Shown: piece by piece, positions 15,352 to 24,639 of the stretch
Layout: each line of letters starts with the position of its first letter
Position numbering within the stretch: the first letter of the stretch is position 1
Source of the DNA: Ferrigenium kumadai
GTDB lineage: Bacteria; Pseudomonadota; Gammaproteobacteria; Burkholderiales; Gallionellaceae
Reading direction: 5' to 3'
DNA: 64,000 nucleotides
Assembly: GCF_018324385.1 (NCBI RefSeq)
Contig: NZ_AP019536.1
Location: 806,001 to 870,000, forward strand
Made by a program: the position numbers and the translations under genes
Notes under the pieces: generated by a model
Told to the model about the DNA's origin: nothing
The model's input: only the letters and a program-made list of their open reading frames with translations
Database searches by the model: none

Positions 15352-17447
15352 TCGTCGCCCCTCCTGAAATTGGCCGGCAAGGACAGGATGAACACGCTGC
15401 CCTTGCCGGGCTTGCTTTGTGCCGCGATGCGCCCGCCCAGCAGGTTGGCCATCTTTTGCGATAGATACAGGCCCAGTCCCGTGCCTTCCCTGGGCCTGCC
15501 ATCGACCACGATCTGGCTGAACGCACCGAAAAGTTTCGCCATGTCCTCGCGGTCGATGCCGATGCCGGTGTCCCGCACCATGATCTCTACGCCTTCGGCG
15601 TCGGCGCTCAGGCTGAACTCGATGCGGCCGCTGTCGGTGAACTTCACCGCATTGTCGAGCAGATTGACCAGGATCTGCCTGACCCTGCGCTGGTCGCTGG
15701 CGACCGGCAGGTTTTCCGGCGCATCGACGGCCAGTTCGATCCCCTTTTTTTGCACCGCGACGGCGAAGGAATCCGCCACTTCCCGCACCAGCCCGGCCAG
15801 ATCGAACTCGGCAACGACGACCTCCGCCACTCCGGCTTCTATCTTGCTCACATCGATCACATCGTTGATGAGTTGCAGCAGATGCGATCCGCTTTCCTTT
15901 ACGATGGCGAGTTGCTTCCTTTGCTCTTCGTTGATAGGCCCTGCGATGCCCTGCAGGATGACGCCGGTGAAGCCCATGATGCTGTTAAGCGGTGTCCGCA
16001 ATTCATGGCTCATGCTGGCGATGAACATGGACTTGAGGCGGTCCAGCTCCTGCAGCTTTGCGTTGGCGGCCTCGAGTTCGCTGGCCTTGCGACGATATCG
16101 CTCCTCGCTCTCGCGTAATGCCATCGTGCGTAGCTGCACGAGTTCCTCCAGGTGTTGCCTGTGCTGTTCCAACTCGGCCTGTGTCTTTTTGAGTTCGGTG
16201 ACGTCGGAAACGACACCGGTCATGGCTTTCAGGTGTCCGTCGGCGTCAAAGCTGGGGAAACCTCGTTCGTGCATCCAGCGCATCTCGCCGCCGGGCCTCA
16301 CAGTCCGGTACTCGATTTCGTAGGCTTTCCCTTGGGCGTGCTTCTCCTTCACGATGCGCATCAGAATCGTCCTGTCATCGGGATGGACGGCATCCAGGAA
16401 CGACAGCGGATTGCGGTACAGGCTTTCGCAACTGCGCCCCCAGAGGCGTTCGTAGGCCGGGGAGATATAGAGCATTTCCTTTACGCCAGGCGAACTGATC
16501 CAGAACACGTCCTGGATCGTCTCGGCGATCATTCTCAGGAGCTCGATCGACAGGCGCAATTTTTCTTCAGCCTGCTTGCGTTCCGTGATGTCACGCAGGT
16601 TGGCTGACCCACCGACGATCCTGCCGGCGGCGTCCTTGATGGGAGACACGGTTACTGATACGTCGATCAACGTGCCGTCCTTGCGCTGCCGCACCGTTTC
16701 CATGGCCCCCGTGCGCTCGCCTCGCCCGATGGTGTCCAAATTCCGAGCAACCTCGCCGGCGTGTTCGGACGGAACCACGAGAGACTGGACAGGGCGCCCG
16801 ACCGCCTCCGCGGCGGTGTAGCCGAACAGCCGCTCCGCGGCTGCGTTCCAGCTTTCCACCACACCGTCGAGCGTTGTTCCGATGATTGCATCATTCGACG
16901 ATTCGACGATCAATGCCAGGCGTGACCTGGCTTCATCGGCGGCGATCACTTCGGACAGATCGGTGACCACCGCGGCGATGGCGTCCACTGCGTCCAGCTT
17001 GAGAGCACGAGTGGAGAAGAGCGAGGCCATTCTGGTTCCGTCCGCCGCCTGCAGGGTGATTCTGCAGCGGACGGGGGGATCGCAGTTTTGCGTCAGCATT
17101 GTTTCCAGGGCGGAAAGTTCTGCGGGCGGAACGAAATTCCGCAGATGCGAGCCCAGCACCTGTTCCAGCGGCACTTTCAGGAGTTCAGCGAAGCGCTGAT
17201 TGCAGTAGAGGATGATGCCCTCCATGGAAAAGGTGACTGCCCCTTCGGTCATTTCCTCGACCATCACGCGATAGGGTTCCTCTGCGCCCTTCAGGGTGTA
17301 AATCTGCTCGCCTTCCGGCCCGGACACGACCAGGGCATCCACCTCGCCGCTGCGGATGGCGCGCAACGTCTCCTCGAGTTCCTCCAGCCTGGCTCGCAGT
17401 TGCCGGTTTTCCTGAAGGAGCGATTCGTTGTTGGGGGTGTCAGACAT
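15348..17447 (-). CDS. PAS-PAS-PAS sensor histidine kinase
   Basis: A 699-residue kinase without transmembrane segments, so probably cytoplasmic. A coiled coil (8-32) is followed by three PAS-type domains (about 55-165, 172-290 and 300-420), a coiled coil, HisKA with H481 (SMSHELRTPLNS) and an HATPase domain ending DTGIGI, GTGLGLYLS, GKGS. It lacks the KaiB-like N-terminal domain of SasA, so it is not a simple SasA homologue. From about residue 460 to the end it is highly similar to the REC-kinase at 20027-21364. It follows kaiB by 23 bases. Confidence 0.92.
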   Translation of the reverse strand: MSDTPNNESLLQENRQLRARLEELEETLRAIRSGEVDALVVSGPEGEQIYTLKGAEEPYRVMVEEMTEGAVTFSMEGIILYCNQRFAELLKVPLEQVLGSHLRNFVPPAELSALETMLTQNCDPPVRCRITLQAADGTRMASLFSTRALKLDAVDAIAAVVTDLSEVIAADEARSRLALIVESSNDAIIGTTLDGVVESWNAAAERLFGYTAAEAVGRPVQSLVVPSEHAGEVARNLDTIGRGERTGAMETVRQRKDGTLIDVSVTVSPIKDAAGRIVGGSANLRDITERKQAEEKLRLSIELLRMIAETIQDVFWISSPGVKEMLYISPAYERLWGRSCESLYRNPLSFLDAVHPDDRTILMRIVKEKHAQGKAYEIEYRTVRPGGEMRWMHERGFPSFDADGHLKAMTGVVSDVTELKKTQAELEQHRQHLEELVQLRTMALRESEERYRRKASELEAANAKLQELDRLKSMFIASMSHELRTPLNSIMGFTGVILQGIAGPINEEQRKQLAIVKESGSHLLQLINDVIDVSKIEAGVAEVVVAEFDLAGLVREVADSFAVAVQKKGIELAVDAPENLPVASDQRRVRQILVNLLDNAVKFTDSGRIEFSLSADAEGVEIMVRDTGIGIDREDMAKLFGAFSQIVVDGRPREGTGLGLYLSQKMANLLGGRIAAQSKPGKGSVFILSLPANFRRGDE

Positions 17448-17470
17448 GGCGATTCCGGATCTGCATGAGG

Positions 17471-17797
17471 TTAGTCAGCTGCGGGCCTTGGAACCAGGTC
17501 CAGCCCGACCAGCACCTTTTCCTTTTCCGACAAGTCGCCCACCAGATGCCGCAAGGGCGTCGGCAGCTGCTTGATCAGGGTGGGGACGGCGATGATCTGC
17601 GCGCTGCGGGCCAGTTCCGGATGCTGGTAGATGTCGATGACCTGCAGGTCATAGCGGCCTTGCAGATGGGTCTCGCAGATCTCCTTGAGGTTCTCGATCG
17701 CCGTCACCGAGCGCGACGTCGCGCCGCTCACATAGAGGCGCAGGACGTAGGTTCCCGCTTCGGCCTGCCTTGCAGTCTTTTGTTCGGCATTGCTCAT
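17471..17797 (-). CDS. KaiB family protein (second copy)
   Basis: A 108-residue KaiB homologue. YVLRLYVSGATSRSVTAIEN, then VIDIYQHPEL, the AVPTLIKQLPTP segment and GDLSEKEKVLVGLDL align along the whole KaiB fold; the Pro of VPTL is conserved. KaiB switches to a thioredoxin-like fold and binds the KaiC N-terminal ring. It lies 12 bases after the first kaiB. It retains the long GLDL ending closer to cyanobacterial KaiB than the other copy. The two copies share roughly half of their residues by eye. Confidence 0.92.
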   Translation of the reverse strand: MSNAEQKTARQAEAGTYVLRLYVSGATSRSVTAIENLKEICETHLQGRYDLQVIDIYQHPELARSAQIIAVPTLIKQLPTPLRHLVGDLSEKEKVLVGLDLVPRPAAD

Positions 17798-17809
17798 CTG
17801 CGCCTCCTG

Positions 17810-18124
17810 TCAATGTCCCGGCCGTAACTGCAGGCCGACCAGTACCCGTTCGGTGTTGGAAAGGTCGCCGATGATCTTCTGTATCGGCTCCGGCAGTTTG
17901 CGCACCAGGGTCGGCACGGCCAGGATCTCGTCTTCGCGGGACAGTTGCGGGTTCACCATCAGGTCTATCACTTCGATGCGATAACGTCCCTTGAGATGGG
18001 TCTCGCACAGTTGTTTGAGATTGTTCAAGGCGGCGATGGACCGCGGAGTCTGCCCGGCCACATAGAGCCGCAGCTCCCATTCGGCATCGCCCGCTGGCGT
18101 TACTGGCTTCTCGGCTTCATTCAT
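17810..18124 (-). CDS. KaiB family protein (first copy)
   Basis: A 104-residue KaiB homologue: [41 protein letters not shown] and [17 protein letters not shown]. It begins with ATGA overlapping the kaiC stop by four bases, so its translation is coupled to KaiC, the expected binding partner. Compared with the second copy it differs in the helix after strand 2 and in the short C-terminal tail. No KaiA gene is in the window. Confidence 0.92.
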   Translation of the reverse strand: MNEAEKPVTPAGDAEWELRLYVAGQTPRSIAALNNLKQLCETHLKGRYRIEVIDLMVNPQLSREDEILAVPTLVRKLPEPIQKIIGDLSNTERVLVGLQLRPGH

Positions 18125-19854
18125 TTCCGTTCTCCAGAGTTGCCGGACGCGGAGCCTTCCCGCTGCCGGCCCGCCTCGATGCGCCCGGCAAGCAGGCTCT
18201 GAGCGCTGCCTTCTGCTTCGGCAATGGCTTCCTCCATTTCCCTGCGCTCGATCTCGAACTCTGACTGGAGCTCGGCGATCCGGGCCTCCAGCGCCTTGCG
18301 CTTGTGATCGATCACCAGGCGCCTGCGCTCCGCGTTTCGGCCAAGGGCAAGGTTTGTCGCCTCGTCCGTGAGTTCCTGGAATGCTCGGGACGAACCGGTG
18401 AGGATGCCGTTCGGCCCCATGTACACCTCCACCAGGTCCACACCTCGGTCGGTGAGCAGGAACTCGCGCACCTGGTTGGAATGGGCCATGCCGCGCGCCT
18501 TGAGGACATACAGGAGGCGGGTGCGCTCGCCGCCTTGTTCCAGGTTGCGCAGCAGCAGCCAGATGTCGATCAGCGATGAGATACCCACTTCGCTCTGCTC
18601 GGACGGGCTTCCGCCGCTGGTGAGGCTGGTGAACAAGGCGGTGATCTGCCTGGACTTGAGGAAATCCACCAGGCGCATCAGCATGGCCTTGCCCTCCGGG
18701 AAGCTGCCCGCCACCTCGAAGCTGGAGACGGGATCGAACGCCACCACGGTGGGCTGGAACTGATCGATGGTGCGCTCGACGGCAGCCAGGTGCATCTCCA
18801 GGCCGTAGGTGGATGGCCGCGCCGCCTGGAAACGCAGCAGGCCCTTGTCCACCCAGTGCTTCAGATCGATGCCGATGGAGCGCATGTTGCGCATGAACTG
18901 GTCCGGTGATTCTTCGAAGTTGCAGTACAGGCAGCGCTCGCCCCGGCGGCAGGCGGCCTCCGCGAAGTGTGCCGCGATGCTGCTCTTGCCGGTGCCGGCG
19001 GTGCCCGATACCAGCAACGCGCCGCCCCGGTAATAACCGCGTCCGCCCAGCATGGCGTCGAGTTTTGCGATGCCGGTGGAAACGAAATCCGTGGGTACCT
19101 GGTATTGCAGGCTGATGGCGGTAAGGGGCACCACCGTGAAGCCCTGCTCGTCCAGCAGGAAGGGATATTCGTTGGTGCCGTGGGCGGAGCCGCGGTACTT
19201 GACGATGCGCAGGCGGCGGGTGGCGACCTGCTCGCTGACCCGCTGGTCGAGCAGGATCACGCAGTCGGAGACATATTCCTCAAGCCCGTGGCGGGTGAGG
19301 CCGCTTTCGCCGCGCTCGCCCGTGACGATGGCAGTGACGCCCTTGTCCTTGAGCCAGCGGAACAGCCGCCGCAGCTCCGCGCGCAGGATGCCGGCGTTGG
19401 CGAGGGCGGCGAACAGCGCCTCGATGGTATCCAGCACTACCCGCTTTGCACCGACGGAATCGATGGCATAGCCCAGGCGGATGAACAGACCTTCCAGATT
19501 GTATTCGCCGGTCTCCTCGATCTCGCTGCGCTCGATGCGCACATGGTCGACGACCAGCTGCTTTTTATTTACCAATGACTGCACGTCGAAGCCCAGAGAG
19601 GCCACGTTGCGGGCGAGCTCATCGGCGTTTTCCTCGAAGGACATGAACACGCCGTGCTCGCCATATTCTGTGGCGCCCATGACCAGGAACTCCATGCCGA
19701 ACAGCGTCTTGCCAGAGCCGGACCCGCCGCACACCAGCGTCGTGCGTCCCTGCGGCAGGCCGCCGTTGGTGATCTGGTCCAGGCCGGGGATGCCGGTGGG
19801 ACATTTGAGCAACCCGGCGCTGGCAGCCGCCACTGTTTGGGTTTTCTTGCGCAT
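18121..19854 (-). CDS. KaiC family circadian-clock-type ATPase/kinase
   Basis: A 577-residue double-domain KaiC. The CI Walker A is GGSGSGKT (43-50) with catalytic E74/E75; the CII Walker A is GTAGTGKS (284-291) with E314/E315. The cyanobacterial phosphorylation pair Ser431-Thr432 aligns with S426-S427 in EVGISSLID, so both acceptor positions are hydroxyl residues. After CII a charged coiled-coil tail (about 505-560) extends the protein some 55 residues beyond cyanobacterial KaiC. A GGAGG ribosome site precedes ATG 19854. It is clearly related to non-cyanobacterial KaiC of the KaiC2/KaiC3 kind; rhythmic function is not shown by sequence. Confidence 0.93.
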   Translation of the reverse strand: MRKKTQTVAAASAGLLKCPTGIPGLDQITNGGLPQGRTTLVCGGSGSGKTLFGMEFLVMGATEYGEHGVFMSFEENADELARNVASLGFDVQSLVNKKQLVVDHVRIERSEIEETGEYNLEGLFIRLGYAIDSVGAKRVVLDTIEALFAALANAGILRAELRRLFRWLKDKGVTAIVTGERGESGLTRHGLEEYVSDCVILLDQRVSEQVATRRLRIVKYRGSAHGTNEYPFLLDEQGFTVVPLTAISLQYQVPTDFVSTGIAKLDAMLGGRGYYRGGALLVSGTAGTGKSSIAAHFAEAACRRGERCLYCNFEESPDQFMRNMRSIGIDLKHWVDKGLLRFQAARPSTYGLEMHLAAVERTIDQFQPTVVAFDPVSSFEVAGSFPEGKAMLMRLVDFLKSRQITALFTSLTSGGSPSEQSEVGISSLIDIWLLLRNLEQGGERTRLLYVLKARGMAHSNQVREFLLTDRGVDLVEVYMGPNGILTGSSRAFQELTDEATNLALGRNAERRRLVIDHKRKALEARIAELQSEFEIERREMEEAIAEAEGSAQSLLAGRIEAGRQREGSASGNSGERK

Positions 19855-19988
19855 GTCCTGCCTCCACGATCATTGAAGAATATGGCCTTATCGCAAGCTC
19901 GTGCTCCGCTCCGATTTTCCAATCCGGGCCGTATGCCGGGTACAAGACGCCGAAAGTCGAGCATGCACATCCGCGGTAGAAATGACCA

Positions 19989-20004
19989 TGGGGTGAACAC
20001 CCCA
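19989..20004. promoter_or_regulatory. Perfect palindrome upstream of kaiC
   Basis: TGGGGTG-AA-CACCCCA is a 7-bp inverted repeat in the 172-base gap between the REC-kinase and kaiC, the largest gap inside the cluster. There is no T-run after it on the minus strand, so it is not a standard terminator. It could be an operator or an RNA hairpin that adjusts kai expression. No convincing sigma-70 promoter is visible beside it. Confidence 0.35.
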
Positions 20005-20026
20005 AGCATGCTTTTCCTTGGATGCT

Positions 20027-21364
20027 TTACGCGTCGCTCATCCTGAAATGGGCAGGCAAGGAAAGGGTGAACACGCTGCCCTTGCCGGGTTCGCTCTGCG
20101 CCGTGATGCGTCCGCCCAGCAGGTGGGCCATCTTTTGCGAAAGATAGAGGCCCAGTCCCGAACCTTCCTTGGGCCTGCCCTCGATCACAATCTGGCTGAA
20201 CGCGGCGAATAGCTTCGGTATGTCCTCACTGCCGATGCCGATGCCCGTGTCTTGCACCGTGACCTCCACGCCTTCTGGGCCGGCGTTCAGGCGGAGCGCG
20301 ATGCGACCGCTGTCGGTGAACTTCACCGCATTGCCGAGCAGATTGACTAGGATCTGCCTGACCCTGCGCTGGTCGCTGGCGATCGGCAGTCTTTCCGGAA
20401 CCTCGACGGACAGTTCGATTCCCTTCTTCCGCACCGCGACGGCGAAGGAGTCCGCCACTTCCCGCGCCAGTTCAGCCAAGTCGAACTCGGCAATGACGAT
20501 CGCAGCTTTATCGGCTTCTATCTTGCTGACGTCGATCACGTCGTTGATGAGCTGGAGCAGGTGCCCCGCGCTTTCTTTTACCAGGGTGAGCTGCTTGCTT
20601 TGCTCTTCGTTGATCTCTCCTGCCATGCCTTGCAGGATGATGCCGGTGAAGCCGATGATGCTGTTGAGCGGGGTCCGCAACTCATGGCTCATGGAAGCGA
20701 TGAACATGGACTTGAGCTTATCCAGTTCCTGCAATTTGGCATTGGCCTGCTCAAGTTCCAGTGTCTTTTCCTCCAGATGGTCATTGATGCTCTTGAGTTG
20801 ATCCTGGACGGTCATCAGCTCGCGGTTCTGCGAGGCTGCGTTCTCGTAGGTCGAGATGAGCAGGCCCATGATCTGCCGGCTTCCCGCGTTCACCCGGTAT
20901 TTCTCACCATCCAGGGTCAACTCCATTTCCATCTTTTTTTCTTCTTGCCTGGGTTCCGTCAATGCCTTCTTGACCCTGAGCAGCAGATAGCGCTCGTTGA
21001 AGGGCTTGGTGACATAGAAATCCGCCCCCGCATTCAGGCCGCGTATCACGTCTTTGGCATCCGACAGCATGGTCAGCAGGATCACCGGTGTGTCCCTCAG
21101 CTCCTCATCCATGCGGATGGCATGGCACAGCTCGTAGCCGTCCATCACCGGCATATTGATGTCGCTGATGACCAGCCTGGGCCGCTCTTTCCTTGCAGCA
21201 GACAACCCCTCCGCGCCGTCCCTGGCGACCGTCACCCGGTAGCCTTCATGCGCCAGCGTACGGCGCAGCAGCTCGGCCTGGATCATGCTGTCTTCCACGA
21301 TCAGGATGGGCGTCTGCGCTGGGCTGGCTCCCTGATTCCCGGTGTCGTCCTGTTCCAGGTTCAT
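20027..21364 (-). CDS. REC-histidine kinase hybrid (receiver first)
   Basis: A 445-residue protein with an N-terminal receiver (18-135, D68 in VISDINMPVMDG), a coiled-coil linker (about 165-215), HisKA with H227 (SMSHELRTPLNS) and HATPase. No transmembrane helix is seen. The receiver-first order suggests a kinase tuned by phosphorylation from another kinase, perhaps the upstream CheA. Its start overlaps the cheB stop by four bases. Its kinase half is near-identical in stretches to that of the kinase at 15348-17447, on the other side of kaiBBC. Confidence 0.92.
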   Translation of the reverse strand: MNLEQDDTGNQGASPAQTPILIVEDSMIQAELLRRTLAHEGYRVTVARDGAEGLSAARKERPRLVISDINMPVMDGYELCHAIRMDEELRDTPVILLTMLSDAKDVIRGLNAGADFYVTKPFNERYLLLRVKKALTEPRQEEKKMEMELTLDGEKYRVNAGSRQIMGLLISTYENAASQNRELMTVQDQLKSINDHLEEKTLELEQANAKLQELDKLKSMFIASMSHELRTPLNSIIGFTGIILQGMAGEINEEQSKQLTLVKESAGHLLQLINDVIDVSKIEADKAAIVIAEFDLAELAREVADSFAVAVRKKGIELSVEVPERLPIASDQRRVRQILVNLLGNAVKFTDSGRIALRLNAGPEGVEVTVQDTGIGIGSEDIPKLFAAFSQIVIEGRPKEGSGLGLYLSQKMAHLLGGRITAQSEPGKGSVFTLSLPAHFRMSDA

Positions 21365-22449
21365 GGCGTGTGGGTATCCGCATCCAGGTTCAGCAACTTC
21401 AGCAGGGCAGGGGCGATCTTCGGCAGGGGCAGGACATAGCGCGCGGCGTTGGCCGCGATCGCCTCCTTCGGCATGCCGAAGATGGTGCTGGTTTGCTCAT
21501 CCTGGGCGATGGTCGTTCCTCCCGTCTGCGAGATGGCCCGCATGCCCTCCACGCCATCGCGTCCCATGCCGGTGAGCAGCACGCCCGCTGCACTTTTTCC
21601 ATAGTGGAGCGCCAGAGACTTGAAAGTCACGCTGATGGACGGGCGATGGCCTTCGTAGGGGATGGTGTCGATGCATTCCAGTCGGCCATGGCTGCCCACC
21701 ACCAGGTGCGAGCCTTCGCGCGGGAAATAGACGGTTCCCGGTTGTGGCAGGATGCCTGTCTCTGCGGTCACGATCTTCAGCTGGCACTTGGTCCCAAGCC
21801 AGTCCACCAGCCCCTGCATGAATCCTTCGCTGATATGCTGGATGCAGAGCAGCGGCACCGGCAGGCTGCCCGGCAGGTGCGACAGGATCTCTTCTAGCGC
21901 CTGAGGCCCGCCGGTCGAGGCGCCGATGCCGATGATGCTGAGCGGAACTCCCCTGAGGGACGTCAGCTGGGTCAGCGCCGGAGGGACAGGTGGATGGGGC
22001 TCTTTCCATCGCTTGCGGATAGCGACCACTCCGGCAAGGACCTTGATCTTGCCGATCAGCTCCTGGGCATCCATTTCGTAACCCGCACCGGGGACTCCGC
22101 GCGGCTTGGCCATGATATCCACGGCCCCGGCCTCCAGCACCTGGAAGATGTTGGCAGTCTGTTCCTTCTGCACCGATATGCTGACCACCAGGATGGGGAG
22201 CGGGAATCTTTCCATCACCGCACGCGTGAACTCCAGTCCGTCCATCACCGGCATGTGCAGGTCGGTGCAAATGACGTCGGGCTGCAGGAATGGGATCCTG
22301 TCCAGCGCCTCCTTGCCGTTGATAGCGGTGCCAACCACCTGGATCTCCGGCGTGTTGGCGAGGATGCGCTTGAGGATGGCGAGCATGATGAGTGAATCGT
22401 CCACCAGCAGGACACGGATAGGAGCTTTGCTGGAGGAGAGGTTGTTCAT
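21361..22449 (-). CDS. cheB: Chemotaxis methylesterase CheB (WspF-like)
   Basis: A 362-residue protein with receiver (12-125, D63) and methylesterase domain. The catalytic residues are S178 (GIGASTGG), H205 (CIQHIS) and the Asp of GMGRDG. It demethylates receptor glutamates when phosphorylated and so resets the MCP encoded upstream. ATG 22449 is two bases after the cheA stop; the longer open frame upstream overlaps cheA in another frame and is not homologous. In Wsp systems the equivalent WspF restrains WspR activation. Confidence 0.93.
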   Translation of the reverse strand: MNNLSSSKAPIRVLLVDDSLIMLAILKRILANTPEIQVVGTAINGKEALDRIPFLQPDVICTDLHMPVMDGLEFTRAVMERFPLPILVVSISVQKEQTANIFQVLEAGAVDIMAKPRGVPGAGYEMDAQELIGKIKVLAGVVAIRKRWKEPHPPVPPALTQLTSLRGVPLSIIGIGASTGGPQALEEILSHLPGSLPVPLLCIQHISEGFMQGLVDWLGTKCQLKIVTAETGILPQPGTVYFPREGSHLVVGSHGRLECIDTIPYEGHRPSISVTFKSLALHYGKSAAGVLLTGMGRDGVEGMRAISQTGGTTIAQDEQTSTIFGMPKEAIAANAARYVLPLPKIAPALLKLLNLDADTHTP

Positions 22450-22451
22450 GG

Positions 22452-24614
22452 CTAGATGAGCCTCGCCAGGCATTCCAGCAGCACCTGCTGGTCGAACGAC
22501 GGTTTTGCGATATAGGCGTTCGCACCTGCTTCCAGGCCGCGTCGCTGGTCCTCCTCCGAGGCGAGCGAGGTCACGAGGATGATGGGGAGTTCGGTGTACT
22601 TCTTGTCGGCGCGGATCTTTTCGGTGAGATCCAGGCCGGTCATGTTCGGCATCACGATGTCGGAGACCACCGCGTCGAACGAGCGGGAGCCGAGTTTGTT
22701 GTAGGCGTCCGCCCCGTCGACGGCGGTGACCACCTCGTAGCCCGCGCCCTCCAGGATGCGTTTTTCCTGGGTGCGCGTGGTGATGCTGTCCTCGGCCAGC
22801 AGCAGGACTTTTCTCGCCGGTGCTGTCTCTGCCGCTGCCACCGGGGTTGCGGCGACGGAAGACTTGCGCAGGGTCTTGAGCAGGTCGTGCGGATTCAGCA
22901 CCATGCATACTTCCCCGGTTTCCAGGATGGTCGCACCGGCCACGTTTCGCACCCGCTTCAGCAGCTTTCCTTGCGGTTTCAGCACGACCTCCAGTTCGTC
23001 GATCAGGTCGTCCACCATCAGCCCGAAACGTTCTTCACCCACAGTGAGGACGACGCAGGTCGAGACGGCTTGGGCGCCGCGTGTCTGCCTGATGGCGGGC
23101 GACGTGATGTCCAGCAGCTCGGTCAGCCACGCCACGGAAATGGCCTGGGCATCCAGCGAAATCGTCCGCTTTCCTTCCATGGTATACAGCGAGCGCAGTT
23201 CGACCTTGCGCGAGAATTGCACGTGCTCGACCGGCAAGGCGTAGCGGTACCCGTTCGCCGCGACGACCAGCACCTGCACTGTCGCCAGTGAGACCGGCAG
23301 CTGCGTTCTCAGCGTCATGCCCTTGCCAGGAACGGATTCGATCCGGAGCTCTCCCTTGAGTTGCTCCACGTTGTTGCGCACCACGTCGAGGCCGACTCCG
23401 CGCCCGGAAAGCTCGGTGACAAAACCGACGGTGGAGAATCCGGCAACCAGGATCAGCGACTGCAATTGCTCAGTGCTCATGGCGGCCAGTTCATCTTCGC
23501 GGTACATGTTGTGCTTCAAAGCGGTGCGCCTGATCTCGTCCAGGTCCAGTCCCCGTCCGTCGTCGCTGACCTCGATGACGATGCCGGCGGGAGTCTGGCT
23601 GGCCTTGACGCGGATGGTGCCGCTGCGCGGTTTGCCTGCTTGTGCGCGCTGCTCCGGGGACTCGATGCCATGGCCGATGGCGTTGCGCAGCATGTGCATC
23701 AGCGGGTCTTTCATTTCCTCCAGCACCCGCTTGTCCGCCACGGTCTCCTGGCCCTCGAGGACCAGCTCCACCTCTTTGTGCAGCTCCTGCGCCAGGTCGT
23801 GCACCAAACGCGGGAACAGCACGAAAAGGGTGGACATCGGCAGCAGGCGCATGGTGCGGATGCCGCTTTCGAGCTGGTCTGAGACGAAGTCCAGCCGGGC
23901 GCTGTCCTCATAAGCGCCGCCGCGTAAGTGGCTCAGCGTGGCTTGCAGGGATTCCAGTCTCTGCGCGATCTGTTCGCTCGCATTTGCCTGTTTTGCATGC
24001 AGCGCTCTTTCCCATTCCTCGCAATAATCAAGCAGCTCGTCCACCTCGGCCAAGCGGCGCGCGATACGGATCTTGGTCACCGTCAGTTCGCCCGCTTGCG
24101 TCATCAGCGCATCCAGTTTTTTCGGGTCGACGCGTATCGTTTCGATGCGGAAGGTTTCTTGCTTCGGCGCTGCGGGTTGTGAAGTGGCCGGTTGCGGAAT
24201 GGCTTGCTGCGGAATGGTTGGTGCCGGTTCCGTTCCGGGCTGGGAAACTGGCGGCTGTTCTGTCTTTTGCACTGCGCCAACCGGCGTGGCCGTCTCACCG
24301 ATCTCTATCTGCACCAGCCGGCGTATCGCCTCCAGGGTCTTGTTCATGGAGGCCACCGCTTCCGCTTGCAGCAAGGCTTCGCCTTTCCTGGCTGCCCCGA
24401 GGGCATCCTCGAGCTGGTGCGACAGGGTCTGGATGTCGATCAGTCCCAGCATCCGCGCTGCGCCCTTGAGGCTATGCGCTTCCCGGAACAGGTCTTCCAG
24501 CAGCGCCAGGTCGGACGGCGTCTCTTCCAGGCGCAGCAAGCCGGTGTCGAGGTGCTGCAAGCGCTCCTCGCTCTCGATCTTGAAGAGACTGCGCAGTTCC
24601 TTGTCTTCGATCAT
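22452..24614 (-). CDS. cheA: CheA-REC hybrid kinase (WspE-like)
   Basis: A 720-residue chemosensory kinase. Order: HPt with H47 (EAHSLKGAARMLG), a Pro/Gln-rich linker (115-155), dimerisation domain, HATPase (HMLRNAIGHGIE, DDGRGLDLDE, GRGVGLDVV), CheW-like P5 domain and a C-terminal receiver (602-720, D652). The C-terminal REC is a mark of WspE/FrzE-type CheA proteins. In the N-box the usual Asp of NxxDHGIE is Gly (AIGHGIE); I would not infer loss of activity from this alone. Likely targets are the WspR-like cyclase and CheB. Confidence 0.93.
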   Translation of the reverse strand: MIEDKELRSLFKIESEERLQHLDTGLLRLEETPSDLALLEDLFREAHSLKGAARMLGLIDIQTLSHQLEDALGAARKGEALLQAEAVASMNKTLEAIRRLVQIEIGETATPVGAVQKTEQPPVSQPGTEPAPTIPQQAIPQPATSQPAAPKQETFRIETIRVDPKKLDALMTQAGELTVTKIRIARRLAEVDELLDYCEEWERALHAKQANASEQIAQRLESLQATLSHLRGGAYEDSARLDFVSDQLESGIRTMRLLPMSTLFVLFPRLVHDLAQELHKEVELVLEGQETVADKRVLEEMKDPLMHMLRNAIGHGIESPEQRAQAGKPRSGTIRVKASQTPAGIVIEVSDDGRGLDLDEIRRTALKHNMYREDELAAMSTEQLQSLILVAGFSTVGFVTELSGRGVGLDVVRNNVEQLKGELRIESVPGKGMTLRTQLPVSLATVQVLVVAANGYRYALPVEHVQFSRKVELRSLYTMEGKRTISLDAQAISVAWLTELLDITSPAIRQTRGAQAVSTCVVLTVGEERFGLMVDDLIDELEVVLKPQGKLLKRVRNVAGATILETGEVCMVLNPHDLLKTLRKSSVAATPVAAAETAPARKVLLLAEDSITTRTQEKRILEGAGYEVVTAVDGADAYNKLGSRSFDAVVSDIVMPNMTGLDLTEKIRADKKYTELPIILVTSLASEEDQRRGLEAGANAYIAKPSFDQQVLLECLARLI

Positions 24615-24639
24615 ATTGATTTATAGAGGTGGATGGGGC

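Noticed and set aside
15348..17447. PAS kinase as a SasA homologue
   Set aside because: SasA has an N-terminal KaiB-like domain. This protein has a coiled coil and PAS domains instead.
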